DNA of 22,344 nt, from assembly GCA_910588335.1 (NCBI GenBank), contig CAJUQV010000016.1:54121-76464 (forward strand). Reading direction: 5' to 3'. Every line of letters begins with the position of its first letter. Within the stretch, counting starts at the first letter, position 1. Shown in pieces: positions 6,744 through 15,138 of the stretch. A program made the position numbers and the translations under genes. The DNA comes from an uncultured Ruminiclostridium sp. Its GTDB lineage: Bacteria > Bacillota > Clostridia > Oscillospirales > Ruminococcaceae. The notes beneath the pieces are model-generated. The model did not search any database. It was not told the origin of the DNA and worked only from the letters and a program-made list of their open reading frames with translations.

Positions 6744-9248
6744 TTATTTTCCTGTAATAAAATATCCCATTACATTTCCGTCCTGCGCTCCGGCAGTAAT
6801 TATTTTTCCCTTTGTTACCGCAATGACCGTGTCGCCGTCTACCTGAGCGAAAATGTGATCCGATCGCCTGTCGTATTCTATGATTTTTCCGTTTACGGAG
6901 AGAGTTCCGTCGTCGTTTACGGTGCAGATAACAAACAGCTCCACCTCGGACACTCCGTCAAAATACTCCACGGGTATTACCAGAGCGCCGTTTTCCGCGT
7001 TGCTTCCTATTACATTGATGTTTTGTTCGGCAGGGCTTGAAAGATATTCGTCGAGAGCGTTTACCGCCGTTGTTTTTGAACTTATTTCAAGAGAATAAAG
7101 CGGTGTAAGATTTCCGTCGAGCTTTACCGTCGAAACTATAATCCCCGTTCTTTTGCTTCCGTCGTCGGCAGCGGATACTTTTACGCCTATGCTGTCGTTA
7201 AATTTATAAATCGCTTCATTGGTGATTTTGGCGCTGCTTTTGGACATAACGCCGTTTTCGCCGTCTATGCCGTAACAGGCGCCGTTTTCGGTAACTATAT
7301 AGGTTTCTTTTCCGTAAAAGCAGGTTCCCGCCAGTTTTTCTCCCACGCCTATATTCTTTATTTGACCTAACAGGTTGAATTCCCCGTCCAGTACCGTAAG
7401 CGTGGCCGCGTCCTCCTCAAAGGAGGTTACCCTTATTTCGCCGTCATTAACGCTTATAGCGGAAAAATCGCTTATATTTCCCGAAATTTCGCAAAAACCT
7501 TTTTGAGTCACTCCTTCAGAAAGCTCGTATCGGATAAGCGTGTTTCCCTGTCCTATAAACAGCAGGCCATCGTTTTTGTACAGGAGCTGTTTGGTTCCTC
7601 CGGCGGAAGCTGCCATGTCAAACGCGCCTATGTCCTCAATATCAATGGAAAAAATCGTTACAAAGCTTCTGTGGGACGGAGAGGAAATAAATACCTTATC
7701 CGGAGAGCAGAAGTTTTTTTCACCCGCCCTTGAAAGATATGGCATAAAGGTCGCTTTGTCCTGTCCGGCACCGTCCTGTTCCATTTCTTCATATGTTGCA
7801 ATAATAAGGCGGCTGCCCTGCAAATAAGCTGCGGCAAGCGTTCCCGAAAGGGTGAGCTTGTTTTCCTCCGCAATTTTTTCGGGGGAGGAGGCGTCGGCTA
7901 TTTCAAGATAGGTTTCCTTTCTGCGTACGGTACCCGTTATAACTGTTTCTTCTTCATCTTCCGAGGTTACGGTACAAGTGTAGGAATAAGGCTCGGAAAC
8001 GCCGATGCTGACCGATGCCAGTTTATTTCCCGCTTCGATTATGCCTAACAGTGTATTTTCATTATAGTCTCTTGATTCCAGACGAACAACCTGTCCGCCT
8101 ATCTGTTCGTAAATACACAGCTTGTTGTTCTCCGTATACAGCAACCGTTTGCTGCCGCAGACAGGGTCTTTGATTACGCTTTCTGCTCTTATTCCTCCCA
8201 CGGTATAAGTATCGTTGGCCGTAAAGGCGGGCTGAGGAGACGGCAAAGGGCTGAGCAATGCGTAAATTTCGGCTTCGTCCAGCTTAGTCTCTTCTTTGAC
8301 AATATTTTCCATCGGAAACCACGAACCGGTAAACCAGTGCCTTAAGCCAAAGCTTATCCCGATCAGAATAACCGCTCCGATTGCGGCGGCGACAATCTTA
8401 CCTTTGTTGGAACCGTTTTTGTATAGTTCGCTTTCCTCTTCGTCATCTTCCTCATCGCCATTATAGTCGCCGAAGTTTATCTGTATTCCGGATTTTGCCG
8501 AAGCGAGCCTGTCATCGTCCTCTTCGTCCGCTTCAGCGTTTTCTTCATATTTGTCATTATCATCATTATCGTCATTATCGTTCGTTAAGTGCTGAGACGC
8601 GGCCGCAATATAACCCTTTTGCGCCCGTTGAGAAGAAATAACAGTCATGGTTTCCGGTTCCGATTTTGGGAGCGCTGTTTTTTCCGAATTCTTAGAAGGT
8701 ACGTTATGAGTTAAGTTTTCCGAAATGATTTCTGTGCGTTTTGGTTCCGACTTTATTTTCGCCTTTGCCTCTGCTTTAAGCTGGGACATTCTTTGCACCG
8801 CGATAATAAGCTTTTCATAATCGGCGGAAGTGAGCGGGGATTCCTCAAGAAGCTCTATCAGTCGTTTTACCGTAAGATTCGGATTGTTTTCTATTTCCTG
8901 ATAGGCTTTGTTGCTTATTTTGGAATTGCCCAAAAGACTTAAGAACTCTTTACCGGTTAATCTGTGATATCTTACTATTTTTATAAACGCCGAAGGCCCG
9001 ATAATATCCGGCTGAAAGCTCCCTTTTTTATCTGAAAGCGTTTCTTCGGACGGGGCGGCTTGGGATGTCTGCGTTACGGTGTGATTATTCATTGAGCCGT
9101 AATCGTCCGACTCAGGGCTTTCCACTATCTGAGTCTCTTTTTTTTCGGCAAGATTTGGAACTACAAATTGGGAGACGTTCCGCGGGTTCAATTCATCTGG
9201 AACAGGTGTTTTATCAAAATATCTGTTTAAAATGTTTTTTATATCCAT
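6744..9248 (-). CDS. Single-pass membrane protein with extracellular beta-propeller; putative anti-sigma factor
   Basis: 834 residues, ATG 9248 behind AGGAG. Layout: residues 1-80 mostly disordered; about 81-165 a compact helical domain (around TGKEFLSLLGNSKISNKAY); about 166-280 a linker ending in Asp/Glu-rich stretches (near NDNDDNDDND and GDEEDDEEE); one membrane helix at about 284-302 (KIVAAAIGAVILIGISFGL); then ~530 extracellular residues of repeated beta-strands. The segment around PDKVFISSPSHRSFVTIFSI fits the C-terminal beta-propeller family (Beta_propel) of secreted clostridial proteins. No signal peptide precedes the helix, so the N-terminus is cytoplasmic. It lies directly downstream of an ECF-like sigma gene, the usual place for an anti-sigma factor, but no HxxxCxxC zinc motif is present. 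Its role as anti-sigma is inference. Confidence 0.8.
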   Translation of the reverse strand: MDIKNILNRYFDKTPVPDELNPRNVSQFVVPNLAEKKETQIVESPESDDYGSMNNHTVTQTSQAAPSEETLSDKKGSFQPDIIGPSAFIKIVRYHRLTGKEFLSLLGNSKISNKAYQEIENNPNLTVKRLIELLEESPLTSADYEKLIIAVQRMSQLKAEAKAKIKSEPKRTEIISENLTHNVPSKNSEKTALPKSEPETMTVISSQRAQKGYIAAASQHLTNDNDDNDDNDKYEENAEADEEDDDRLASAKSGIQINFGDYNGDEEDDEEESELYKNGSNKGKIVAAAIGAVILIGISFGLRHWFTGSWFPMENIVKEETKLDEAEIYALLSPLPSPQPAFTANDTYTVGGIRAESVIKDPVCGSKRLLYTENNKLCIYEQIGGQVVRLESRDYNENTLLGIIEAGNKLASVSIGVSEPYSYTCTVTSEDEEETVITGTVRRKETYLEIADASSPEKIAEENKLTLSGTLAAAYLQGSRLIIATYEEMEQDGAGQDKATFMPYLSRAGEKNFCSPDKVFISSPSHRSFVTIFSIDIEDIGAFDMAASAGGTKQLLYKNDGLLFIGQGNTLIRYELSEGVTQKGFCEISGNISDFSAISVNDGEIRVTSFEEDAATLTVLDGEFNLLGQIKNIGVGEKLAGTCFYGKETYIVTENGACYGIDGENGVMSKSSAKITNEAIYKFNDSIGVKVSAADDGSKRTGIIVSTVKLDGNLTPLYSLEISSKTTAVNALDEYLSSPAEQNINVIGSNAENGALVIPVEYFDGVSEVELFVICTVNDDGTLSVNGKIIEYDRRSDHIFAQVDGDTVIAVTKGKIITAGAQDGNVMGYFITGK

Positions 9249-9313
9249 AAATTCTCCTGATAAATTATACGAATAACCGTCTTATACCAATCCCACGTTA
9301 TAAAAGATTAGTA

Positions 9314-9781
9314 TCATACTGTTTGAAACTGCTTTTCAAGCTTAAGAATGGCAGATTTAAGCTTAGCTTCCACCACCTTCTCGGACAAACCCGAAAACAT
9401 CGAAATTTCCTTAGGATTGAATCCGAAAATTGCCCATACCGAGGCTGTAAATCTTTCCGCATCGGTAAGCTTCCGCATTACGGACTTTATATAGGTAGGA
9501 TTTGTTTCGTATTCAGGAAGTCTTTTTCTGTATTCTCTGTAATATCTGATAATTTGCTCGCAAAGTTTTTTGAGAAGCAGGCCGTTAAATTCCTCTTCGG
9601 CGGAGCAGTCACGTATCGCTGAAAAGGCCTCGGCTGACGCGGTTTTAACGGCGTTTACTGCCTCGTCGCGGTTGGCAAGAGAGTGATAGGCAAGGTAGTA
9701 GAGTTTAATATACATTTTGGAATAAATTTCCGCAAATGCCTGAATATCTCCGTTTTGAGCATTTTTATATGTATCGGACAT
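9314..9781 (-). CDS. ECF-type RNA polymerase sigma factor (divergent, short)
   Basis: 155 residues from ATG 9781 (MSDTYKN). GGAGG lies 13 nt upstream, a little far but the only ribosome site; a longer reading to 9907 lacks one and has an atypical N-terminus. Residues ~8-55 (QAFAEIYSKMYIKLYYLAYH, then a NRDEA turn) fit sigma region 2. The C-terminal ~50 residues (LTDAERFTASVWAIFGFNPK, then SGLSEKVVEAKL) fit the region 4 helix-turn-helix. It would direct RNA polymerase to a small regulon in response to a signal passed by the adjacent membrane protein. The 65-nt gap to the beta-propeller gene suggests one operon. The sequence is divergent, so a degenerate sigma-like regulator remains possible. 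Confidence 0.75.
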   Translation of the reverse strand: MSDTYKNAQNGDIQAFAEIYSKMYIKLYYLAYHSLANRDEAVNAVKTASAEAFSAIRDCSAEEEFNGLLLKKLCEQIIRYYREYRKRLPEYETNPTYIKSVMRKLTDAERFTASVWAIFGFNPKEISMFSGLSEKVVEAKLKSAILKLEKQFQTV

Positions 9782-10050
9782 GGTATGGGCAAGTCCTCCT
9801 TTTTTGTGGATTGTATTGTTTGCAGACAAAATTTTTCGGTTGTACCTTTGACGAAATAAGTCGTCATACTTTTTTACAGACTTGTTTACAGGTTTTTGGA
9901 CAACCAATAATATAATAACATAAAAATAAAAAAAATAAAAGAGTTTTGACGAAAAAAATAAAATTTTTCCAATGTGAACAAGAAAAAATATTACTTTTGT
10001 TCTGAATAATACTAATCCCTTTTAAAGCAGTTGGGTTAGTGTTTTGGGTG

Positions 10051-10099
10051 CAAACCTTTTTTAAACTATGGATAAAATTCATAGTTTAAAAAAGGTTTG
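10051..10099. repeat. Perfect 20-bp inverted repeat
   Basis: Arms 10051-10070 and 10080-10099 are exact reverse complements with a 9-nt loop. Both arms contain a homopolymer run, so either transcript would form a strong hairpin; it may terminate or act as a regulatory or mobile-element end. It lies between two divergently transcribed operons, where a terminator is not expected. Confidence 0.85.
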
Positions 10100-10133
10100 G
10101 CATAAGTTTATAACTCACCTTAAACAAATTGTC

Positions 10134-10175
10134 GGAATTGCGAAGCAATTCCAGTTTCGGCGTGGGACATCCCAC
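10134..10175. repeat. Two adjacent small hairpins
   Basis: GGAATTGC-GAA-GCAATTCC at 10134-10152 (8-bp stem, 3-nt loop) and GTGGGA-CA-TCCCAC at 10162-10175 (6-bp stem). They follow the 20-bp inverted repeat directly. This clustering looks like a short interspersed palindromic element, but no second copy occurs in the window. Confidence 0.6.
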
Positions 10176-10218
10176 AGCAATAGTTTTTTCATTTATCCCC
10201 TTTTCACTTTGTTTTCAC

Positions 10219-10247
10219 TTGACATAAAAAAACTAATATGTTATATT
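10219..10247 (+). promoter_or_regulatory. Sigma-A promoter of the DUF362 operon
   Basis: TTGACA 10219-10224, 17-bp spacer, TATATT 10242-10247, with an extended TG one base before the -10. It starts transcription about 40 nt before the ATG at 10296. Confidence 0.9.
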
Positions 10248-10295
10248 TTATGTAAATAAAGGTAAATCCTCTTCAAAGAAAGGTGGAATACGGTT

Positions 10296-11171
10296 ATGGA
10301 ATCAAAAAGCAGCAAGGCAGCCGTCTATATGACAAAAAACATTACCCCGGAAGGATTAACGGCGGTTTATAACGCATTGGAAAGAAAATGCTCCGGTAAG
10401 ACAGCCGTTAAACTGTCCACCGGGGAACCGCCGTCCAGCAACTACCTTCGTCCCGCTCTTATCAAGGATTTGGTACAGCTTGTGCACGGCACCATCGTAG
10501 AGTGCAACACAGCTTATGAGGGAGAAAGAATAAGAACGGAGGATCATTATCGGGTGGCAAAGGAGCACGGCTTTACCGAAATCGCGGATTTTCAGATACA
10601 GGATGAGAACGGATCCATGACACTTCCCGTAAACGGAGGAATAAGACTTAAGGAAAACTATGTGGGAACGCACTTTCCCGACTATGATTCCTACCTTATT
10701 CTTTCCCACTTCAAGGGGCATGTAATGGCGGGCTTCGGAGGAGCCATAAAGAATATTTCCATAGGACTCGGTTCAAGCAGGGGCAAAGCGTGGATCCACA
10801 GCGGCGGCACAAGCTTTACCGATTTTTGGAGCGGCGAGCAGGATGCTTTTCTTGAAGCCATGGCGGAGGCGGGGAAATCCGTAACCGATTACCTCGGAGA
10901 CCGGATCGTTTACGTCAACGTTATGAACAGGCTTTCTGTAGACTGCGACTGTGACGGGCACCCTGCGGAACCAGATATGAAGGATATAGGAGTTCTGGCT
11001 TCCACCGATCCCCTTGCGCTTGATCAGGCGTGCATCGATCTGGTTTATTCCGCTCCCGACGGAAAATCTCTTATTGAAAGGATAGAATCCAAAAACGGGC
11101 TTCATACTCTGGAGCACGCGGCAAAAATAGGATTGGGAAGCCGGGAATACAAACTGATAATGTTAGACTGA
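10296..11171 (+). CDS. DUF362 domain protein without ferredoxin module
   Basis: 291 residues. It fits DUF362 (uncharacterised Fe-S centre protein family): SHFKGHVMAGFGGAIKNISI (about residues 136-155), a DCDCDGHP motif, and IGVLASTDPLALDQACIDLV near the C-terminus. Many members carry two 4Fe-4S ferredoxin clusters; here there is no CxxCxxCxxxC array, so only the DUF362 core remains and the DCDC cysteines are the only close pair. The ATG follows AAAGGTGG. First gene of a four-gene operon with an ECF S component, a kinase and an acetyltransferase. Its reaction is unknown. Confidence 0.85.
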   Translation: MESKSSKAAVYMTKNITPEGLTAVYNALERKCSGKTAVKLSTGEPPSSNYLRPALIKDLVQLVHGTIVECNTAYEGERIRTEDHYRVAKEHGFTEIADFQIQDENGSMTLPVNGGIRLKENYVGTHFPDYDSYLILSHFKGHVMAGFGGAIKNISIGLGSSRGKAWIHSGGTSFTDFWSGEQDAFLEAMAEAGKSVTDYLGDRIVYVNVMNRLSVDCDCDGHPAEPDMKDIGVLASTDPLALDQACIDLVYSAPDGKSLIERIESKNGLHTLEHAAKIGLGSREYKLIMLD

Positions 11172-11206
11172 AACCATCCGATTTTTAAAAAAGGAGGGAA
11201 AACCAA

Positions 11207-11764
11207 TTGAAAAAGTCCATAAAAAATCTTACCCTTTCCGCGGTATTTTTAGCCGTGGGAATAGTCCTCCCCTTTTTTACCGGCCAAATCCCCGCCATAG
11301 GCAATATGCTGCTGCCTATGCACATACCCGTATTTTTGTGCGGTCTTATCTGCGGGTGGCAGTACGGTGCGGCAGTAGGGTTTATTCTGCCCCTTTTCCG
11401 CTCCCTTTTATTCAGTGCGCCGCCCATATATCCCAATGCCTGTACAATGGCGCTGGAGCTTATGACATACGGACTTATAGCCGGGCTTCTTTACAGCCGT
11501 TCAAAATGGCGCTGCGTACTTTCTCTTTACCGTTCGCTGCTTATCGCAATGATATGCGGAAGAGTTGTATGGGGTATTGCGCAGATGATTTTATTGGGCT
11601 TCGGCGGCAAGAGCTTTACATTTCATATGTTTTTGGCGGGCGCGTTCCTTAATGCCATTCCCGGAATAGTGCTTCAGCTTATATTCGTACCCGCGGTAAT
11701 GATCGCTCTTAACAAAACGGGATTGGTACCGTTTAAAACGGCGGCGAAGGAGCGGCGGCTGTGA
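11207..11764 (+). CDS. ECF transporter substrate-binding (S) component
   Basis: 185 residues, about six hydrophobic helices with few charged residues. The pattern LSAVFLAVGIVLPFFTGQIP, then PMHIPVFLCGLICGWQYG, is typical of ECF-type vitamin transporter S components, which bind a vitamin-like substrate in the membrane and share the EcfA/A'/T energising module encoded elsewhere. The start is a TTG at 11207, supported by AGGAGGG 8 nt upstream; no ATG or GTG has a comparable site. The stop overlaps the next start (GTGA at 11761-11764). The partner kinase suggests the imported substrate is phosphorylated at once. Substrate not determinable. Confidence 0.85.
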   Translation: MKKSIKNLTLSAVFLAVGIVLPFFTGQIPAIGNMLLPMHIPVFLCGLICGWQYGAAVGFILPLFRSLLFSAPPIYPNACTMALELMTYGLIAGLLYSRSKWRCVLSLYRSLLIAMICGRVVWGIAQMILLGFGGKSFTFHMFLAGAFLNAIPGIVLQLIFVPAVMIALNKTGLVPFKTAAKERRL

Positions 11765-12315
11765 TAAATGCGATTAAAGAGATAAAGAGACTTGAAGGAA
11801 AGCCCCTGCTTATCGCTGTGGAGGGAAGATGCGCATCCGGTAAAACTACGCTTGCCTCCGCTTTGCAAAAGGCGCTTGGGTGCTACGTTTTTCATATGGA
11901 CGATTTTTTTCTCAGACCGGAGCAGCGAACAAGGGAACGGCTGCTTACGGCGGGGGGAAATATCGACTATGAACGCTTTAAGGAAGAAGTGCTTGAGCCT
12001 TTAAACGGCGGGGAGGAAAAGGTGAGCTATCGGGCTTTTGACTGTAAGAGCATGAGCCTTTGTGCACCTGTTACTGCCAAAATAGGTGAGATTTGCGTTT
12101 GCGAAGGATCGTACAGCTGTCACCCGCAGCTTTGGCAATATTACGATCTGCGTATTTTTCTTTCCGTTGATAAGGAGGAGCAGATTGAGCGGATCGTGAA
12201 AAGGAACGGAGCGAAAAAAGCGGACGAGTTCAGGGAAAAATGGATTCCCATGGAGGAAAGGTATTTTTCGGAGTTCGATATTGAAGGGAGATGTGAAATA
12301 AGATTTCGGACTTGA
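11761..12315 (+). CDS. Uridine kinase-like P-loop kinase
   Basis: 184 residues. Walker A EGRCASGKTT at residues 21-30; HMDDFF (Asp47-Asp48) after the second strand; GGNIDYERFKEEV near 65-77, usual in clostridial uridine-kinase-like proteins; CEGSYSCHP at 114-122 at the end of a core strand. The family (NMP-kinase-like, with uridine kinase, phosphoribulokinase and CoaA) phosphorylates a hydroxyl of a nucleoside or vitamin-type substrate. GTG start at 11761, with AAGGAG 8 nt upstream, overlaps the S-component stop, so the two are translationally coupled. I infer that it traps the substrate imported by that S component; uridine itself is not proven. Confidence 0.85.
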   Translation: MINAIKEIKRLEGKPLLIAVEGRCASGKTTLASALQKALGCYVFHMDDFFLRPEQRTRERLLTAGGNIDYERFKEEVLEPLNGGEEKVSYRAFDCKSMSLCAPVTAKIGEICVCEGSYSCHPQLWQYYDLRIFLSVDKEEQIERIVKRNGAKKADEFREKWIPMEERYFSEFDIEGRCEIRFRT

Positions 12316-12339
12316 ATTTTAAAAAAGCTGAGAAAAAAA

Positions 12340-12759
12340 GTGGGGTTAAGGATTACGGAGAATGTCACCGAAGAAGATGTGGAGGAAATTCACAGAGAAT
12401 TACAGAAATACAATCGTTTAAAACGAGAAGCTTCGGAAAGCATACCGTTAGGTGTTTTTTATGAAGAGAAAAACGGTCAAAAGAAAGCCGGCTTGACCGG
12501 TGAGCTGTTTGGAAATTGGCTATGTATTAAATATCTGTGGGTAAGCGAAGAGCTGAGAGGCCGGGGAATTGGAAGCAGGCTTATGGAAGCGGCTGAAAAA
12601 CGGGCAGTTGAACACGGCGTAAAATACGCGTTTGTGGATACGTTTGATTTTCAGGCTCCGCAATTCTATATCAGCCGCGGATATGAACAGGTGTTTAAAC
12701 TGGCTGACTATCCGTATACAGGTGTAAGGTATTACTATGTCAAACAGTTAAAAAAATAA
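12340..12759 (+). CDS. GNAT family N-acetyltransferase
   Basis: 139 residues. The acetyl-CoA binding motif is RGRGIGSRLMEAAEKRA (R/QxxGxG/A), preceded by the beta-strand segment LCIKYLWVSEELRG, and the C-terminal strand FYISRGYEQVF is typical. The start is assigned to GTG 12340, as no ATG lies near; the upstream site is weak (only GAGAAAAAAA), so the start is uncertain and translation may rely on the upstream gene 24 nt away. Last gene of the DUF362 operon. Acceptor substrate unknown. Confidence 0.85.
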   Translation: MGLRITENVTEEDVEEIHRELQKYNRLKREASESIPLGVFYEEKNGQKKAGLTGELFGNWLCIKYLWVSEELRGRGIGSRLMEAAEKRAVEHGVKYAFVDTFDFQAPQFYISRGYEQVFKLADYPYTGVRYYYVKQLKK

Positions 12760-12819
12760 AGGACTGTTATTTGGAATTGTGCACGAATATTTCTTAAAGT
12801 GGTATTTTTACCTTAGAAC

Positions 12820-12951
12820 ATGTTATTGATTTTTAACCAATTTGTAGATTCGATTAAAGATTACAAGCACAAATTGCCAAACGACATCAAGAACATTGAT
12901 TGGCAATTAGATTAGGCAGCGTTGTTTCCGCAAGGCTTGTATCCGAAATAA
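12820..12951 (+). pseudogene. Possible decayed coding scrap
   Basis: An ATG at 12820 opens 31 codons (ending NDIKNIDWQLD) to a TAG at 12913-12915, after which the same frame continues AALFPQGLYPK to a TAA at 12951. The composition looks protein-like, but there is no ribosome site and no family could be named. It lies between the GNAT gene and the shared terminator. Low confidence. Confidence 0.25.
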
Positions 12952-12958
12952 ATTTAAT

Positions 12959-13000
12959 AAAAAGCTGTAATTTCGGGATTTGTTGAAATTACAGCTTTTT
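12959..13000. terminator. Bidirectional terminator between GNAT operon and htpG
   Basis: A perfect 16-bp stem (12959-12974 with 12985-13000) and 10-nt loop; the outer arms are A-run and T-run, so a U-tract is made on both strands. It ends two convergent transcripts. Confidence 0.9.
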
Positions 13001-13016
13001 AATGCCTTGTATTCTT

Positions 13017-14936
13017 TTATTTTGCCATTACCTTTGAAAGCTCTTCGCTGAAAGCGACGGGATCCTCTATCGTCATTCCCTCAATAAGCATAGCTTGGGT
13101 ATAAAGCAGATTGGAATAGGTTTTGAGCATTTCCTTGTCGTTATCAAACAGATACTGAAGCTTGTCGAAGATGGGATGATCGGGATTGATTTCCAGCACC
13201 TTATCCGCCTTAGCCTTATGATCGGTGGGCATTGAATTGAGCACCTTTTCCATTTCCACGGAAAGCGCACCGTCGCTGGTAATGCATACCGGGTGAGATT
13301 TGAGCTTGCCGGTAAGCCTTACCGCCGCCACCTTGTCTCCCAATGCTTCTTTTATTGCGCCGCAAAGTTCTTTGCTGCCGTCGTTCTTTTCCTTAAGCTC
13401 CTTCTTTTCCTCTTCCGTTTCAAGGTCAAGATCGCCGCTCTGTACGGACTTAAATTTCTTTTCCTTATAATCCGCCATCATTTGCAGGCAGAATTCGTCC
13501 ACGTTATCTGTAAGATAAAGTATTTCGTAGCCCTTATCCTTTACGCTTTCGACTATGGGAAGCGCGTCTATTCTTTCAACGCTTTCTCCAGCCGCGTAAT
13601 AGATACATTCCTGACCTTCCTTCATTCCGGTTACATATTCTTCAAGAGTAACGGGCTTTTTGTCCTTGCTTGAGGTAAACATCAGCAAATCCTGAAGCAG
13701 TTCCTTGTTCATGCCGTAGCCGTTGTATACTCCGAACTTAAGCTGAAGCCCAAAAGCCTTCCAGAATTCCTCGTATTTTTCCCTTTCGTTATTAAGCATT
13801 TTCTTAAGCTCGTTCTTAATGGTTCTTTCAAGCGATCTTTCTATAAGCTTAAGCTGCCGATCGTGCTGGAGCATTTCACGGCTTATGTTGAGAGAAAGGT
13901 CCTCGCTGTCCACCAAGCCCTTTACAAAGCTGAAATGATCGGGTAGCAGATCGCCGCACTTATCCATAATAAGTACGCCGTTGGAATAAAGCTGGAGACC
14001 CTTTTCAAATTCCTTTGAATAATAGTCGTAAGGCGCCTTTTTGGGGATAAACAAAAGCGCGGAATAGGTGGCGTTGCCCTCGGTCTTGCTGTGTATATGA
14101 GCAAGAGGTTCGGTGTAATCGTAGAATTTTTCCTGATAAAAGTTATTGTAATCCTCGTCCTTAAGCTCGCTTTTATTCTTTTTCCATATGGGAACCATAC
14201 TGTTTAAGGTCTCGTCCTCAATGTGTTCCTCATACTTTTCGGATTCGGGCGCATCTTCGGCTGCGTCCTCCTTTGGATGTCTGTGAGTGACCTCCGTTTT
14301 TATGGGATAGCGTATATAATCGGAATATTTTTTTACAAGGCTTCTGAGCTTGTATTCCGCTAAAAATTCTCCGTAATCCTCGTCCTCCGTGTCCTCTTTA
14401 AGGTAAAGCGTGATTTCGGTTCCGTGACCGTCTTTTTCACATTCTTCCACAGTGTAGCCGTCCACGCCTTCGCTGCTCCACAAATAAGCGTTTTCCGCGC
14501 CATAAGCTTTGGATTTTACGGTAACCTTTCCGGCAACCATAAAGGCGGAATAGAAGCCAACGCCGAATTGTCCGATGACCGAAACTTCCTCGCTGTTGGG
14601 AGCGTTTTCCTCGGCTTTCATCGCTTCCTTGAATTTAAGTGAGCCGGACTGAGCGATAACACCCAGATTATTTTCCAGTTCTTCCTGCGTCATTCCTATT
14701 CCGTTATCGGTAATGGTAAGAGTGCGAGCGTCCTTATCGGGAGTAAGCCTGATATGAAAATCCCCGCGGTCGAGTCCGAGATTTTCGTTTAAAGACTTGA
14801 AGTAAAGCTTATCCATAGCGTCGCTGGCGTTGGAAATAAGCTCGCGGATAAAAATCTCCTTATGGGTGTAGATAGAGTTGATCATCATTTCCAGAAGTCT
14901 TTTGGATTCCGCTTTAAAAGCTTTTTTTGTTGACAT
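13017..14936 (-). CDS. htpG: Molecular chaperone HtpG (Hsp90)
   Basis: 639 residues, standard length. The cytoplasmic ATP-dependent chaperone acts as a homodimer on client proteins. GHKL ATPase motifs: RELISNASDA with catalytic Glu 32 and Asn 36; TDNGIGM with Asp 77; GQFGVGFYSAF at 122-132. The middle domain carries the NISREMLQHDRQL motif with the ATP-contacting Arg, and the C-terminal dimerisation region is complete. The ATG at 14936 is preceded by AAAGGAAG. Transcribed from a sigma-A promoter with a CIRCE operator just downstream, so it is expected to be repressed by HrcA and induced by heat; the leader is about 195 nt. Monocistronic, ending at the bidirectional hairpin. Confidence 0.97.
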   Translation of the reverse strand: MSTKKAFKAESKRLLEMMINSIYTHKEIFIRELISNASDAMDKLYFKSLNENLGLDRGDFHIRLTPDKDARTLTITDNGIGMTQEELENNLGVIAQSGSLKFKEAMKAEENAPNSEEVSVIGQFGVGFYSAFMVAGKVTVKSKAYGAENAYLWSSEGVDGYTVEECEKDGHGTEITLYLKEDTEDEDYGEFLAEYKLRSLVKKYSDYIRYPIKTEVTHRHPKEDAAEDAPESEKYEEHIEDETLNSMVPIWKKNKSELKDEDYNNFYQEKFYDYTEPLAHIHSKTEGNATYSALLFIPKKAPYDYYSKEFEKGLQLYSNGVLIMDKCGDLLPDHFSFVKGLVDSEDLSLNISREMLQHDRQLKLIERSLERTIKNELKKMLNNEREKYEEFWKAFGLQLKFGVYNGYGMNKELLQDLLMFTSSKDKKPVTLEEYVTGMKEGQECIYYAAGESVERIDALPIVESVKDKGYEILYLTDNVDEFCLQMMADYKEKKFKSVQSGDLDLETEEEKKELKEKNDGSKELCGAIKEALGDKVAAVRLTGKLKSHPVCITSDGALSVEMEKVLNSMPTDHKAKADKVLEINPDHPIFDKLQYLFDNDKEMLKTYSNLLYTQAMLIEGMTIEDPVAFSEELSKVMAK

Positions 14937-15107
14937 TTTTGCCGCTTCCTTTCTTTTTGCTGTTTTTTATTTTTTGTACATTTTTTGCGAACACCTCGCC
15001 GAGTCTGCTTCGGCGGCGATTATAAATATATAAATCATAGTGTAATACGGTAATTGAAATAGCCTTATGCGTAGTATTTGCGTTTTTTAAAGAATATTTA
15101 ACGATTT
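14937..15107 (-). promoter_or_regulatory. 5' leader of htpG
   Basis: An untranslated leader of roughly 170 nt after CIRCE. It includes a small GC-rich hairpin (CGCCGA 14997-15002 with TCGGCG 15010-15015). No other gene is evident. Confidence 0.5.
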
Positions 15108-15134
15108 TTAGCACTCTCGATTGTTGAGTGCTAA
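15108..15134. promoter_or_regulatory. CIRCE operator (HrcA binding site)
   Basis: TTAGCACTC (15108-15116), 9-bp spacer, GAGTGCTAA (15126-15134): a perfect match to the CIRCE consensus bound by the heat-shock repressor HrcA. It lies directly downstream of the -10 box, at the transcription start of htpG. Confidence 0.97.
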
Positions 15135-15138
15135 AAAT

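Larger units (their letters stand above)
9782..10218. other. Intergenic region between the sigma and DUF362 operons
   Basis: No gene seen. It contains a possible leftward extended -10 (TGT TATTAT, about 9919-9911) for the sigma operon without a convincing -35 box, and three hairpins described separately. Confidence 0.5.

Noticed and set aside
9948..9970. ECF-type autoregulated promoter (GGAAAA ... CGTC) ahead of the sigma gene
   Set aside because: The spacer is only 13 nt, too short for the usual ECF promoter, and the region is homopolymer-rich.
10068..10259. 63-codon open frame
   Set aside because: It begins in the loop of the 20-bp hairpin and runs through two further hairpins and a promoter; no ribosome site and no protein-like composition.
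14914..15114. 66-codon open frame in the htpG leader
   Set aside because: It overlaps CIRCE and the htpG ribosome site in another frame, and is a basic low-complexity translation of the A-rich leader.
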